NCBI GenBank assembly: GCA_004352715.1 | Contig: SCFE01000089.1 | Coordinates: 167,707 to 231,706 of the forward strand | DNA from: Hofstenia miamia | Taxonomy: Eukaryota > Xenacoelomorpha > Acoela | DNA length: 64,000 bases | Reading direction: 5' to 3' | Shown here: positions 1-13,767 of the stretch, in pieces | Numbering within the stretch: position 1 is the stretch's first letter | Layout of the letters: every line of letters starts with the position of its first letter | The notes under the pieces: model-generated | Database searches by the model: none | What the model was told of the DNA's origin: nothing | What the model saw: the letters and a program-made list of their open reading frames with translations, nothing else | Made by a program: the position numbers and the translations under genes

Positions 1-1642
1 AACATTTTATGTTAAAGAAAAAGACTTTTTGCAAAAATTAATAGCTACAATGATTTGCTTTCCTTACCTGTTGCAAAAAATTAAATATTCATATTTATTA
101 ACAATAAATGTTAAGAAAATTTGTGTTTAAAATAGTTTGGCTGTTCACATTCTACTAAGTTTTATCATAGAACAGATGTGGTCGGAAAGTTTTCGTTACT
201 CCATTGAGGAATTTCAAACTCCGTTAATTTACGTCATCTTAATTATATAAATTTTGTAATGTGTATACTGATGATTTACAGCTTACGTCTTTTTCATGGC
301 ATTAATGATATGCGCTTAGATATTTTACAAATCATAATTTTTTTCTCTCCAACTATTTATTCTACAAACAACATTAAAAAAAATTCGAACACATATCTCT
401 TAATTTACATTTGGTTTTATTTTTTGAGAATTTAAATGAATATTCGCATATAGAAAACATTAGAATAATAAGCATATTCGAAAAAATAACCAAATTTCAT
501 TCACAAATGAGCAAATGTAAAATCTTTATTATCTAAGGCAATAGCTTTGAAAGAGGTTGGAGTCAGCATTCGCTGATTCTTGCGATTGTACACTTAGAAT
601 CTTTATCTGAATTGAATTACAACCTAACGATTTACAAGGGAAACAAATGATGTGAAGAGACCTTTAAATATTTTTATATATCAAATTAATGGAAAGCCTT
701 ACCTGAATTTCCCTTGCGTGGTAGGCTATAATGAGTACAACCAAAATAAATGTACTTAAGCTGATGAGGCACATGAGGACAACTGAAACCAAATCCGACG
801 TATCCTAAATAAAATATTCGATTGTAAGTTTGGTAGATACAAACTTGGATTTGTTGAATTCTTATAAAATTGCTAAATTGAATACAATACAATTAGTACT
901 ATTCTATTAGCGACGTTTCCTAGACTAAGAGTGCAATAAAAATATATTTTTCTTATTTAGTTAAGACTTTTGCTATTTTGTGAAGGCAACAGATATTTAT
1001 TGAAAATACAACACTAAGGAAGTTACTGAATCTTGGTAAAGCAATTGTTAAATCTAAACAAGGTTGTGTGAGGCTAAGAAATTGCAATTTTCCTCTTGAT
1101 TTTTAAATGGAAATTGATAGTTCACTGTAAAATCCAATTACCAGCAACTGGTTTTTAAAAAGGAAGTTAACTTCACTAATGAGTTAAGTAATATGTTGCT
1201 GGGATACAGTGTGTCATTTACAACATCATACGAATTCAAGCTAGGTCACACTAGATTTCTTAAAATTCAGAACTTGTTTATATGAAACAAATAAATCAAC
1301 AAAAAGTTTATTACGTAATAATAGCTCCAGCTAAATGCAGAGACATTTTCGATGTTTAATGCAATTATAATTATTATCCTTCTAAGATATGAAATCAGAG
1401 TCACAAATTATCCGAAATTTTAGGCTCGAGGTCCGCTAAAGTTTAGCTGAACTTCCCAAGTCAAATAAAGACCCAATCCTATGCCCAAACACAATGAAGA
1501 AAAATTTAAGCCTAGAGCAAAACACTTTCTGCGCCATCGCTATTCTTAAATAACATAAAACGGAGTAAAATATAACGCAGGACTAAGAGATATTGAAATA
1601 GGAAACTATACATTTGTCCTTTAAGCTTAGCAGAATTCTTAT

Positions 1643-1685
<43 letters not shown>

Positions 1686-3375
1686 CGTGTGTGTATGCGA
1701 ATATATATTGTTAGAACTTCTGTACATATTAGTATAGTCTATTGGATTGTAACATATCATAGAAAAGCGAACGAAACTTGTAAGCTCTTAAATCAAAAGT
1801 TTCAGAAACATTAAAAATATAAATTAGAAGTTAGTTTATCATATATTTGTAATGCGACAGCATATCTAAGGCTTTAAATAATGTTTTCAAATAAGATATT
1901 GGATATTAAACACAAAGCATTACTTTCTAAATAACCATGCGTCTCTCTTTCTTTTTAGATTAATTCCGCTCATATTTATAATTTAATGTTATTTCAAATC
2001 ACAAAGCATGCATTTTAATAAATTTTAACACATAAAAATGAATTCGTTTATGAATAATAGATTACAGGAAGCGACAACAATAATGAAATGATTTTGTTTC
2101 TGACTCAGCATTCAAAGGCTTTTAAAATTTTATGAGAGATTCACTTACTTATGTATATAAATTTTTAACCATCATCAGTTGATATTTCCTTTAGCTGTAA
2201 AAAAGACTTACAAAAACGGCCATTGAATGATAAAGTGATGTCACGCTTAAGGCTGTTGAATATTCACAGGATCTTATTAAATCAAGAAAAACAGGTGGTC
2301 TAATTTTGTTGATACAAGACCAAAGAATATGCCTCGAATGTTAAGGATACGTTTCTTCTCCATAAACATTCATTTTCAGCACTTACATTGAGATTTGCCA
2401 ATAAAGTTTTTAATTCCATGCATCTTTATATGTGATTGGATTCGCCTTCATATATACATGGACGAGCTACTTGGGAAATATTATAAATAGCATTATGCAG
2501 ATTAATGTATCAAAGATATGGTATTTCTATACTAAAACCCCCGCTATAAGCTTAATGTCACAAAGTATATTGATTGCTAAATTCATACCAACAAATAAGA
2601 ATCGAGCCATATTTGCTTTTGTTGAACAAGCTCGCAAAACTATTTGCATTATATTCAACTAATAAGTAATGTCTAAAATTTTCTAGGTTTATTGTTTTTG
2701 AAACTTAGCAAAAGCCTAACCTTCCCCCAAACTTAAAATACAGGTAGTTCAATATATTCGATATAGTAGACATACTTAATCTATTTGCCATACGAAGGCA
2801 TAAACTTGGAATTGTAATTAACTTAAACCAAAGGTTCAAATCTCATCGATGATCATTTTTGCCATAACTTTGTAATAAAAAATAACTTTTTTCAGTAAAT
2901 AGTCTATTTATGAATATAATCTACGTATTGCTTTGCGTCTAATCAGAGTACCGAGATTTTTCGGGATTCAAAGCTGAAGTTCTCGACCACTATGTTTTTT
3001 TGTTTTGTTTTATTCACAGAAATATCATCATTTCAAAAGTGTATCAGGAAAAGAAAACATTAAATAAATCTATAAAATGCATGATTAAGTTAATAGTTCA
3101 CTGATTAGTTATCAAAAAATTTAAATATGACAGGACTAGTCAGTATGACTAATATTTATACAATAATGTCTCCTCAAATCTATATTATCTGTATAGAAAA
3201 GTTTGTGAGATAGATAATGTATCGAATTACACAAAATGTCTTGAAAATACAATATGAGCCTAAAGCACTAGTAAAAAAAGGGCTATATTTAAGCCTGCAA
3301 AACTTTTTCAATGCATTAATCATAAACTGCTTAGTAATTTTATAAATTAAAATACTCGTTTGGCGCCACGACACG
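1..3375. other. Non-coding AT-rich DNA
   Basis: Short AT-biased frames only. Apart from the (TA)n at 1645 I see no gene, RNA or element. Confidence 0.6.
1645..1682. repeat. (TA)n microsatellite
   Basis: Pure alternating TA, followed by a short GTGTGTATG stretch. Confidence 0.95.
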
Positions 3376-3545
3376 TCTAATGGGGTTGGGTGGTTTATCT
3401 AAGAAAACAGTTAAAAATTTTTGTTCCTCCCATGGGCTTCAGACCTCCTGATTACCTGAAAACTAGGTATTGAAAGAATCTTAAACTTTCTTAAAAAATG
3501 GGAATATTTAATGAATCTTTTGAGTATTTTAGGAATTGTAATATA
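3376..3545 (+). repeat. Dispersed repeat family A, copy 1
   Basis: Contains GAAAACAGTTAAAAATTTTT, CTCCCATGGGCTTCAGACCT and CTGATTACCTGAA, shared with the copies near 35725, 51755 and 55740. There are no terminal repeats, tRNA-like boxes or coding sequence that I can recognise. Confidence 0.7.
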
Positions 3546-4948
3546 CCTTCGAACAAACTTTCAAATAGATATGTCCATATCTCACAACTACTAATTGTCG
3601 AAATACCCTTGGAGGCTTGTAGAAAATTTAGATTATTTAGCAAATCTTAAGAAAGCCTACAATATATTTGGATGCAGACTTAAAGCTGCATAGGTCTAAA
3701 GCATATATTCATTCGCTGGACGCTAATGTATAGTACTTATATGTAACTCCAGGATTGAAAATGTGGTCAAGCATTGCACTTTGATATAATATCGAAAATA
3801 GTTAATTTCCATTTAACAATTTAATGGAGCACTTTAATACAATAAAGACTTTCATCAAAATTATGACCTTTACTATTGCGATTTCTTTGGACAAATCTGT
3901 TAAATGATTTACAAAAAGAAAGTCAAAAAGCAATGTTTGAAAGCTGTTCATGTTCTAAAATTAGCAAAGCATATGACTTTCTAAATATGGAAGTTAAATC
4001 ACAGAATGCAAGACCAGTTAGCGCCGTTTGTGTTTATTGAATGGGAGAGAAATGAAGTTTATACAAACAAGTATAGCTCTAAACTCTCTAAATATCAAGC
4101 TTAAAAGAAATTTAACTAATTGTTTATACTTATAATATAAAGACAGCTGATGCAGAGACGATAGAGTCTCTTTTCTTACTATGAATATTCAATTCAAAGA
4201 AATACTGTAGTGACGTCAATTTGTTATTCCATATAATAGTAAATAAAATTGTGAAGCATGTTTTCATAAAAATATAATTAAGACTATTGTCCTGACAGAC
4301 GAGCTAAGATCTCAACGGGTATTTCATAAGCTTATGTAAAAACGCTGCTAAACCAAGGGACGTTGGAGCAGGGGCAAGCGAAAGGCCTCATATTTACACT
4401 ATAATCAAATGAATTCATGATTTGAAAACAACATGGCCTACATTAAGATTAAATATTTCAGGATTTATCAAATTTAGGTAACCAAATCAAACAAAATTAT
4501 TTACTTGATAATTTATTCTGATGTCTGTTGCATGTTACACGTATATACTATATACACATATACACAGTAGTAAAGTACTATTTACTCATAATTTGATGTG
4601 GAGAAAATTTCTTTATTTAAGAATATATTTTTAGATCTAGGTATGCTAAATATTGCATATGCACAAATAAGTCTGAATTGTTAAGAAATTTCTTAAATTT
4701 TTGATGGTTTTTTGAACAAAAGTTAAACGTTTATAGCTCCCGAACTAATTAGACACCGAAATCTGAAAGCACCTCATGGTAGAGGAATGTCTTTTATTTG
4801 GCATTGCAAACTTTGACTTTTCGCAAGGCAAGCTTCAATTGCCGTAGGTAATATTTCTACATAAAAACAAACAGTTATGATTAGTTGTTTTTTCAATGGA
4901 CTTATAGATTTTAACAAAATGAAACTTTTCAATGGAAAACAGTAAAGG

Positions 4949-4949
<1 letters not shown>

Positions 4950-4981
<32 letters not shown>
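4950..4981. repeat. (TA)n microsatellite
   Basis: About 15 perfect AT units. Confidence 0.95.
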
Positions 4982-4984
<3 letters not shown>

Positions 4985-5712
4985 CATTTAAGCATCACAC
5001 ATTTTCTTTCAAATAATCCTTAAAACAAGGGATGTACAAAAACTTCAAGCAGCTAAAACAAGTCTTCAAAGCTGAACTACATACTTTCTAGTTTTATATG
5101 GAAGAAAATACTGAAATGCTCTTGTAAAAGTGATAAGATTTCATTCGTTAAAATTCTCAAGAACATTGCTTAAATTTTAATCCTGCAAGATTGGGTATTT
5201 TAATAAGTCTTTGTTATGCACAAATAAAAAAACCTGTGCATTCTTAAACAAAATAAAATTAATTAATTGTAATTATAATTCGTTTTTTTAAAGACACAGC
5301 AATTTATTTATTACAACACAATATATTTCCTTGACCAAAATATCGAGATTTGAAATTCAGTTTTAAATAAAGATCTAATTTTAAAATGATTTTAAGTTGT
5401 TTAAAAAGCTTTGAAGTCAATCCAACTATTGCTTTGAAAGTTGATTACTCCATGTCATCAATTACGTTATTCAGGAAACGGATGTTGCTACAAATTCATT
5501 GATAATGTATTTACGATGCAAAATTAAAAACTCGTCTGTGATCATAAAAACAAATGTTTCTTCTGATAAATGAAGCAGTGTCCATATGCGTAATTGGACA
5601 ATTAAAACGCTGTTGTTATCCAAACAAGCAAGATAGAGTGTTAAAAGATCTGACGATTAATTAATCTGATGTTTTTTTTAAACAATAAAGCCGCTTGCGT
5701 TAAGTTCATTTA

Positions 5713-6625
5713 CGCCACGGTTAGACTAGGTGATTGGTCACAAAAGCAATTACAAAATTGCATCACCAGTTAGTGGTTAGACTGCATTGCAATTATAATT
5801 GTTGTGAGGAAAAAAGCTTACCAATCACATTAGAGGGGTTAGACTAGGTGATTTGTGACGCATTCGCAATGTTTTTGTAAAGAAATAACGACTAAAATTT
5901 CTGTAGTAAAATTAATCTTTCAAATTATGATAAATGTACAATTATTGGTGAACTTGAAATAGTGTTATCTGTAAATCATGTTTTAACAAATTCAGCTCAT
6001 AGACATTAATGCCTTCATCAGTTATTAGTAGAGATGGAGTTCGGATAGTGCAGCGGGATTTTCTGACTCAATGCAGGGCGAAGCCCGCCAAAAATATTTA
6101 AAATATTGAGAAAATACACCCTAAAAATGCATTTCACGATCCTAGATCTTAAAATGTTCAATTTTTTAAGAACAATTTTTTGATTTATCCAGTTAAAATC
6201 AAATTTGAAAACCTGACAAGGGACATTCCACCATGTCCCCCTACGTACGCCACTGGGATAGTGAATTGAATATACCGGATACCGGATAATTATATAATAA
6301 TTCAAGGTAAATACAATTTTAAAATAAAAAACAGTCGATATAAATATAATACATATCATAATAATATATTTTGATGAACTTCAGTTTGGCACAAAGCTTA
6401 TTGAAGCCTTTAAAATTGCTACTCAAATCACTTAGTAATTGTTACAGGATAATCACAAATAGAGAGTGGTTAGACTACGCGCTCTGCACACCAATCACAA
6501 ATAAAAATGAACACGCACGATTTCTTCGTGATCGTCACATCGCTAATTATCTCGGGTGGTTAGACTTGCAACGCTTTCAAAAATGACAGATCAGTTTTAA
6601 CCAATCACCTAGTCTAACCGTGGCC
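5713..6625. mobile_element. PIF/Harbinger-type non-autonomous DNA transposon (MITE), 913 bp
   Basis: The ends form an inverted repeat of 26 bases with one mismatch (5713-5738 against 6600-6625), core CCACGGTTAGACTAGGTGAT. TTA flanks both sides (5710-5712 and 6626-6628). A 3-bp TTA/TAA target duplication and a GGC-type terminus are characteristic of PIF/Harbinger. No transposase is encoded. The octamer GGTTAGAC recurs in the same orientation at 5719, 5775, 5837, 6468 and 6558, and inverted at 6612, which suggests subterminal transposase sites or nested copies. Part of the interior (about 6190-6255) resembles another window repeat near 25390-25460. Short reading frames inside look fortuitous. 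Confidence 0.8.
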
Positions 6626-6628
6626 TTA

Positions 6629-9600
6629 AGTGCAGACAGCTTACAACATCATTGTAGGAATTAACCAATCATAACTCGAACATTTGAGAAAACCTAATTT
6701 TGAATATTTAAGCCCTTGTTTGAAGTACATTTGAATAGTTTGTTTGGGTATTATATAAATTATTTCTTACATGGACACAATAAATTATGATTAGGCTTCT
6801 ACAGAATCAATTAGTCCAATGGGATTTAATGATCTCAATCACATGCTGCTGCGATTAACATGCATGCAAGATGGTACTATAGTTGAAGATTGTACTACGG
6901 ATTTCCGAATACTCTTATAATAGTTAACATACTTGGCTACATTTGGCCATGTGATCAGAAAATATTTCATGACTAGTATGCGATGAGACTTCGACCAAAC
7001 GCAATAGGACTAAAGAGGACTGGGGCTAATAATATTTTAACAGTAGGTATTATATATTATCGTACTATTTAGAGATACCTGTGATCAACGTCAGATCTCG
7101 CTAATTATGACAAATATACCTAAACAATTTAGCATTTCTTTAGTGGATGGAGGGGGTACAAATCCCAAATAATTTAACATGGGGTAGAGAAGCAAACTAA
7201 TTGGTGAAAGATCCCTTATCAAGAATATGAAGTTCTTATATAAGCAAATATATTTTCTTATTATGCCAGAGATATGCATAAATAGTATTTCAATATATCA
7301 ATAAAAAATGAAACAAAGGCTAGTTCAATAACAAAATACAGTCAATGTACATGTAAATGAACTTAAGAAAAATAATTGCAATTCTATCAATTGCCAAAAT
7401 TGCGTCAGAAATAAAATTTGAAATTTCATTTAACAAAGGCATAAAAGTTTCTTCAAATCCTTTTTGGATGAATTAAAATGCAGTTTAATAAGCACTGAAT
7501 TGCACTCTGCTGTCGAAACTGTTATGATTGAAAGATTGTAAGACAAAATCCTTTCCACAATTAAACGAGAAATTACAAAGCGTCGCATTTGTTATAAAGC
7601 TGAAAGGGGGTCACTTCCTGTTGCCCTAATTATTCAACTCGTGACTCTTATCAACTACTCGTATCAAATATAAACTTATGTCGTAGATAACCTTGTCAAC
7701 CACATTTTAAATGAAATTGATTCATGGAGTTATAGATTCATCGTCTGGCCTGGAATGCTCGTCATTGCAAGACACTATGTGACAAGCCTGATATATTTCT
7801 GAGGTATTTGCTTATCGTTTATAAATGTGCAGTAGAATTGCATTCGTTCATTATTTTCTTAAAATAGCAAAATTATACATCTTTGACTTGTGAAATTCGA
7901 ACGGATATTAATGGGAAATAATAGCAAAACCGTGTGTACACAGTGCATATAGACAGTGCTTCCAGAAAGTCACTGTCAAACTAAGCAAACAAAAAATCAA
8001 CTCAGTTAGGTTCAAATCGAGCAACTGCAGGAAAATGCGTAAACGAAAGTTATTAACCGTTGTGAAAAGGGGAAATATTGCTGTCAGCAAACAACATACA
8101 TTGCAGTCACCAGATTCAATGCAAAATGAGAAACTCAACCCCACATGAGAATATCTTAAATCTGATTCTCAAAAGTTATGAAAAACCACAAAATTGAGCA
8201 GTATTTTTAAATTTAGAAGTAGTTTATTACAGACAAATAATTAAACCATCCAAAAAATGCTGAGTAATTATCTATTTGAAGTAAAATCTGTCAATTGCAG
8301 TCCACAGTTTCCTTATTTGTCCTTAAGCAGTAAAAAGTGTCAAATTTAAAAAAAACTGGTTACGGGCACAAGTATTGTACCTGGAAAATTCTAATGCAAG
8401 ATTCCAATGACTTAATGAATTCATCAATCAACAATGTTGTTATTTATTATATATATCCACAGATATTTTGTTCTAAAACGTATCAAATACAGGGAAGTTA
8501 TATTTCGAAGTAGTATCATCTAGCAAAGCGATTTTGGGTCAGCGGCACAACCAGGTGCGCAGTGCAACGACGAAAATAGTGGAAGCAACTGTATATAGCT
8601 TTAGCTCTTTAAAAGATTTATAATTCTGTAGTCCAACAACAGCATTGTGGATGAAAAAACAAGAAATTATTATAGTTCTCAATCAGCATTAAATAATCTT
8701 GGCATGTAATTCCGTAGGTATTGTAGAAATTTTACACTGAATTCGTCTCATTTACATGTACAAGTAGAAAAAATTATTAAAACATTCTGATGTTTTCTCG
8801 AGAATTTGGGGGGGGGCAGGCTTCGTATAAGGTGATTAGAATTGGTAGGTTACTACTTACTAGTATATTACGAGTAATGTTACCGTAGCAGGTTAACGGT
8901 GATTAGTACTAACACCTACTTCCAAGTGACTGGTGTAGCCGAATGTCAGTGCTGCTAACGTAGCGACGGCCAATCAAACAACATCATACAAGTATACTTC
9001 GGTTTTTCATCTATTTTTGCTTTAACACAAAGCATAAGTTACAAATTGGACATGTACTTGAAGACAAATCTCCAAATAATTACAGGATATGCAATACACC
9101 AGAGTACTTAATTACTGTTGTTAATCAACTCATCTTATAATTCAGTACTGTATTATAATTTAAATAATCTATTTTAAACTTAAATTTATATCAAACCGCC
9201 CACTCGTCTGAAAATTTCTAGATCCAGCTTTGGGGTTTGGGTACACACTTCAGATTTTGGTGTAAGAAATATTATTGGACCTCACCTCTAAGCAGTGGAT
9301 ACTGCAAATTTGATTTAGAGGTACTGTTTCTTTCCTTAATGAATTTCATGGCTTAGTGTCGAAATTGAAAATACGAAAGAGCAATTGCTTGAAGCAACCA
9401 TGGATCATTGAAGTCATTCATTTGAACGTAACAAGCGTGAATCTACTTAACCCTATATCATAAAGATTTGTCAATCACTGTCCCGTTCATCAACTATATT
9501 GATTAAATTTCACATGGGAATTACTTCTTAACGAGCATTTATAAAATACATCAATAGGCGATTTTACTGATAATAACATTTCACTTATAAATTTGTCTAA

Positions 9601-10424
9601 TTTTAACCGTCTTCCTCGCTTGGAGAGTAACAATTAGGAATTGAAGTCTGACATTGCATGCAATAGACACAAATACACAAATATTTATTTAAGCGACAAG
9701 TTTTTAAGCGACAACAGCTAAATCTTTATATTATAACAAAGATTATATATCTTGGTACAAAATTGAAGAAAGACGTCAATCAAAATTTATCATGTAGGCA
9801 TGGTTCTAGAAATTTGTTTCCCTAAAATTATTGTGAAATTATTATTTTGCAAGTTTAACAAAATCTAATCACATCTTGACTAAAATTTCAATGATTTTGA
9901 ACTTCTCCGCAAAAAATTTTTAAGCTATATGCTTATAAACATGTGAGCTAGTCTTTATACGACGCCACTTATTCAAAAGAGAGCAGAAAATAGTGAAAAA
10001 ATAGTTTTTTTCCTGATGAAAATCACCAAAAATGAGTTCTCATCACTTAAAACATCTGCAATTTCATATAATGTTATTTGAAAGGCGATGCAGTAGTCAA
10101 CCCCTCACATAAAACCGCGCATGATAAGAAAATAAAGCGTTCATATACCAGGTTTCGAGTACTTGCATACACCATGCTTAGAACACGGTGAATATTCTAT
10201 GTAAATTTGGGTGCTAGATTGAGGCATTATAGCGATAAAGACTATAGTATACATGTATTTTAAAAACAGGTATTGAAAATATCAACTTTTATAAATGACT
10301 TATTCTTAGTTAATTAAAGTATAAATAGAAGTCGATTTTTGAAAAAAATGTTCACGCTTTATAAAAAGCCCACTCTAGTCAAGTATTGGAGATTCAAGAA
10401 TGTTTTAGGTCCGAGAATTTAATG
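6629..10424. other. Non-coding AT-rich DNA
   Basis: No gene recognised. A less AT-rich patch at 8815-8985 follows a run of G and contains GTTAACGGTGATTAG-like motifs of unknown origin. Confidence 0.5.
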
Positions 10425-10760
10425 TGGCCGCAGCAGGCCGTGACATAAACGAAGCAGCCGCAACCGGCCACTGTGGGCGTTATTAAACGCGAAGCTGGGC
10501 ATTAAGAATTATTGGGAATCAATTGAGTGTGGGTTACTGAATGTGAAACGTCCCACGAATGGGGTTTGTAGTTTACACTTGGTAGCCACTTAAACTGAAT
10601 TATGATAATTAGTAAACCGCGTAAGCAAATTAAATGAACTGGAAATCAATCGAAAAACAAATAGTGAAAGTAATGAGTTTCAAAATGTTTGAAAAATCCG
10701 GCCGTGAAAAGCCGTGGCTAATATTTTCCGGACGCAACCGGCTATGAACAGATTTTTGAA
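10425..10760. other. CpG-rich patch with GGCCG/CGGCC palindromes
   Basis: 10427-10475 begins GTGGCCGCAGCAGGCCG and ends CCGCAACCGGCCAC, forming an inverted GTGGCCG pair. CGCAACCGGC recurs at about 10731-10743 near TCCGGCCGTGAAAAGCCGTG. This contrasts with the AT-rich surroundings. It could be a repeat fragment or a regulatory CpG patch; no long coding frame supports an exon. Confidence 0.35.
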
Positions 10761-11808
10761 AGTGGAACGGTTTATTCTTTCCGACAAAGTTGAAAGCAAT
10801 CTTCTGAAAGTAATGATAGATCAACAATGAAAAAACAGGTTTTTAGGAGATCAAGAGCGAATATCTCAGCTGTTGAAATCACATTTGTGAAATTGAAGTT
10901 TTGATTTGCGATCAAAATAATTGAGGTAAAAATAAACGCTTTGAAGAGAGAAACAAACAGCAAGAGATAATCAGTTGAATTTATTGATAAAAGAAATCGC
11001 ATTTTCAAATTTATTTCCCTAAAACAATGGATAAATTAATTAGGCTGAATATCAATATCATTGAAAATAATTTTCTAAAGTGCCTCTCTGCAGGTGAGTT
11101 GGACCAATGGAGACATTACATAGACGTGCGTCACAAAACGATTATTACATACATGTTACTTACTCCAAGCTATAATTAAGACTGTTCGCATGTATATAAC
11201 TTTAATAGAAAGGAAGGAAATACAAGGCAAAACTAAAACGGCAATTCAAAACTCAGTTTGCAAATGAGGATAAACCCAACCCCAAACATCTTAGAATATG
11301 TTCATATATCCATTAATTAATGCAATTTGCAACAATTAATACATACTTTAAAGGTTGGATGCATCAAAAAAATTGTTTAATTTTTTAGGACCCAAATATG
11401 CTGGGAACAGGTGATTTATATATCATATAACATATGTGCACATATGTACATTACAGATGCAAAAGAGAGGTGCTACAGGGTCCCATTTAAAGTTTAGTTT
11501 GCAATATTATCTTTTTTGATTTTGTGTATCAAAGTGACTTAAAATTTAGTAACAATTTTTTACTGAAAATTTAGCTTTTGAAGATTAAAATCAAGTATGT
11601 ATTGAGAATGAAGTTCAAAAATCTATCAAATCCTATGTAAAAAAATAAACGAAAACTCAAAATCTATTTACTTTTATTAAAATAAACTTCTGAAAGTGTT
11701 ATTAAAGTTTTAGTATTCCATCAACAGTATATTCTTGAACATTATATTATATATTACTTGTTACAATAAATATTTTTTCAAAGAATAGGATACAGGAAAT
11801 AGTATTGT

Positions 11809-11840
<32 letters not shown>

Positions 11841-11845
11841 TATAT
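11809..11845. repeat. (TA)n microsatellite
   Basis: Alternating TA with one G interruption at 11822. Confidence 0.95.
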
Positions 11846-12222
11846 TCTTTTATATTAGATCTTACATTTACATATATTTAATATTGTACAGATGGCAATT
11901 GAATCTACTAATATCTTTGAAGCAACACTTAAAGCAAAATGCTAGTCATATATTAACTTTATTCACAATTTTAGTATATATTTTTTGACTGATAGAAACC
12001 ATATTTTGATAAAATTTGCCCTAAATATAATTAGTTTGGCATTTTCTTTGTAAATAGGTTATGATTGATAGCTAAACTGTAAAAGTACGAATCTAAAACA
12101 TCTGAAATTTACATGCTCCTATGTCATTTCAAATAGTTGTATACATTTCAAGGCGAAACCTTGATATATTTACAAAACTATAAATATCCGAAATCCAAAA
12201 TAAGCTGCTAAGCGATAAACAA

Positions 12223-12224
<2 letters not shown>

Positions 12225-12262
<38 letters not shown>
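12225..12262. repeat. (TA)n microsatellite
   Basis: About 19 perfect TA units. Confidence 0.95.
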
Positions 12263-12266
<4 letters not shown>

Positions 12267-13726
12267 TAAATCATTTTAATTAATAATATGTGCAGTATCC
12301 GTGAGAAATTGACCTGCAATTAAAATTTGAAAATGATTTAGATGTAACGACAATTTAAAACTAAACAAAATATATTGAATTATTGTTACTCTCGAAGTTT
12401 AAGCAATTGAGAATTGTCATTAATTTTACCAGAACTCTTAATCATAAAGTTCATGCAAGCAATGCGAAAACAATATAATATTGAAATCAATATGATGATC
12501 AGTTCAGAAATCAGACTGGTTTATGTCAGCTATATTTTCAAAAAATTAACATTGATGGTTTAGGTCGAAATGATCTAACTTAATAATTGTGAAAATATGT
12601 GATAAATCTTAAAACACTTATAATTTTTTTTATCTCAATTGGTTAAAAACATGAATTTCCGAATTGTGCTTAGTTCGGTATTGCGATCATATAGTTGTAC
12701 ATAGTTCATATAAAGTTTTAAGTTATTTCACTTCGTTGTTTCAAGATACAGTTCCTTCGGATGCATTTAACTGCTCTTTAGAAATGAATTTCACTTTGCA
12801 ACTAAATGTTACTTAAAATCGTGCCTGTGACGCAACCCTAACTGCCAATCATTTTTAAGTCAAGAGGAATCTCTAAACTCTTTCTCCTTTCACGTTATCA
12901 GTCATTATCCACAATAATGACTTGCCTTACTCATTACGAAAAAGCTAAAATACAGTCTATTTCAATAGATGGATTGGGCTAAATTATAATGAAAAACCTA
13001 AGAAGTTATATACTTCATAGATCCAACACTTGAACTTGTCTATAAAACGTACTTCTATAGTTTTACACGAAGTTTAAAAAACTTTTAAGAAATTTTGATG
13101 AGGAATGAAAGAATGAGTTGCGCAGTTCATACAGAATGATCCTAATAAAACAATGTAATCGAACTGTATTGCGTTTGCAATACCATTTTAACAAAATTTG
13201 TACGTCTAAAGTAAGGATAATATCATGGTCGATTATTCAAATATTCTTTAATGACGCCTATTTCGGGGTTTTATATCCTTACTATTTGAAACATTCGTTG
13301 ATATTGATACATTTCTATTTTTTATTACCTCCAGTATTTTCAGTAATGCAAGCACCAATATTTTTTCATCTCTGTCTAATGCATGAATTGCACATTCAGA
13401 GTCGCTATAATTAAAATGTATGACTATTGCGGCTTTTCCTCAGTGAAGTTTTATCTTTGTTGTTGATAAAACAATTTGCTTCCTTATTTTCTGATTTAAT
13501 ATTTTAAATAGTTGCTTTCTCTCATGTTCTTGATAAAATATGCGTGTATTTCGAAGCGTTTTCACTGATTAATATAATTCCAAAATAGATCACACATGCA
13601 CACAAAGAAATCGCTTACACTTTTCGGTCGAAAACCGTTTTACCCTACAACTATATCAGGTTAGGGCCTAAGAATATTTGGGATGAATTTTTCGACACAT
13701 TTACTAATAGGGATCGCATTTAAGGC

Positions 13727-13730
<4 letters not shown>

Positions 13731-13764
<34 letters not shown>
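13731..13764. repeat. (TA)n microsatellite
   Basis: About 17 perfect TA units. Confidence 0.95.

Positions 13765-13767
<3 letters not shown>

Noticed and set aside
1512-1814. Frames rich in IYIYIY on both strands.
   Set aside because: They are translations of the (TA)n microsatellite.
6018-6359. 113-codon minus-strand frame inside the Harbinger-type element as a gene.
   Set aside because: Its translation is shared only with repeat sequence (about 25390-25460) and shows no transposase motifs.
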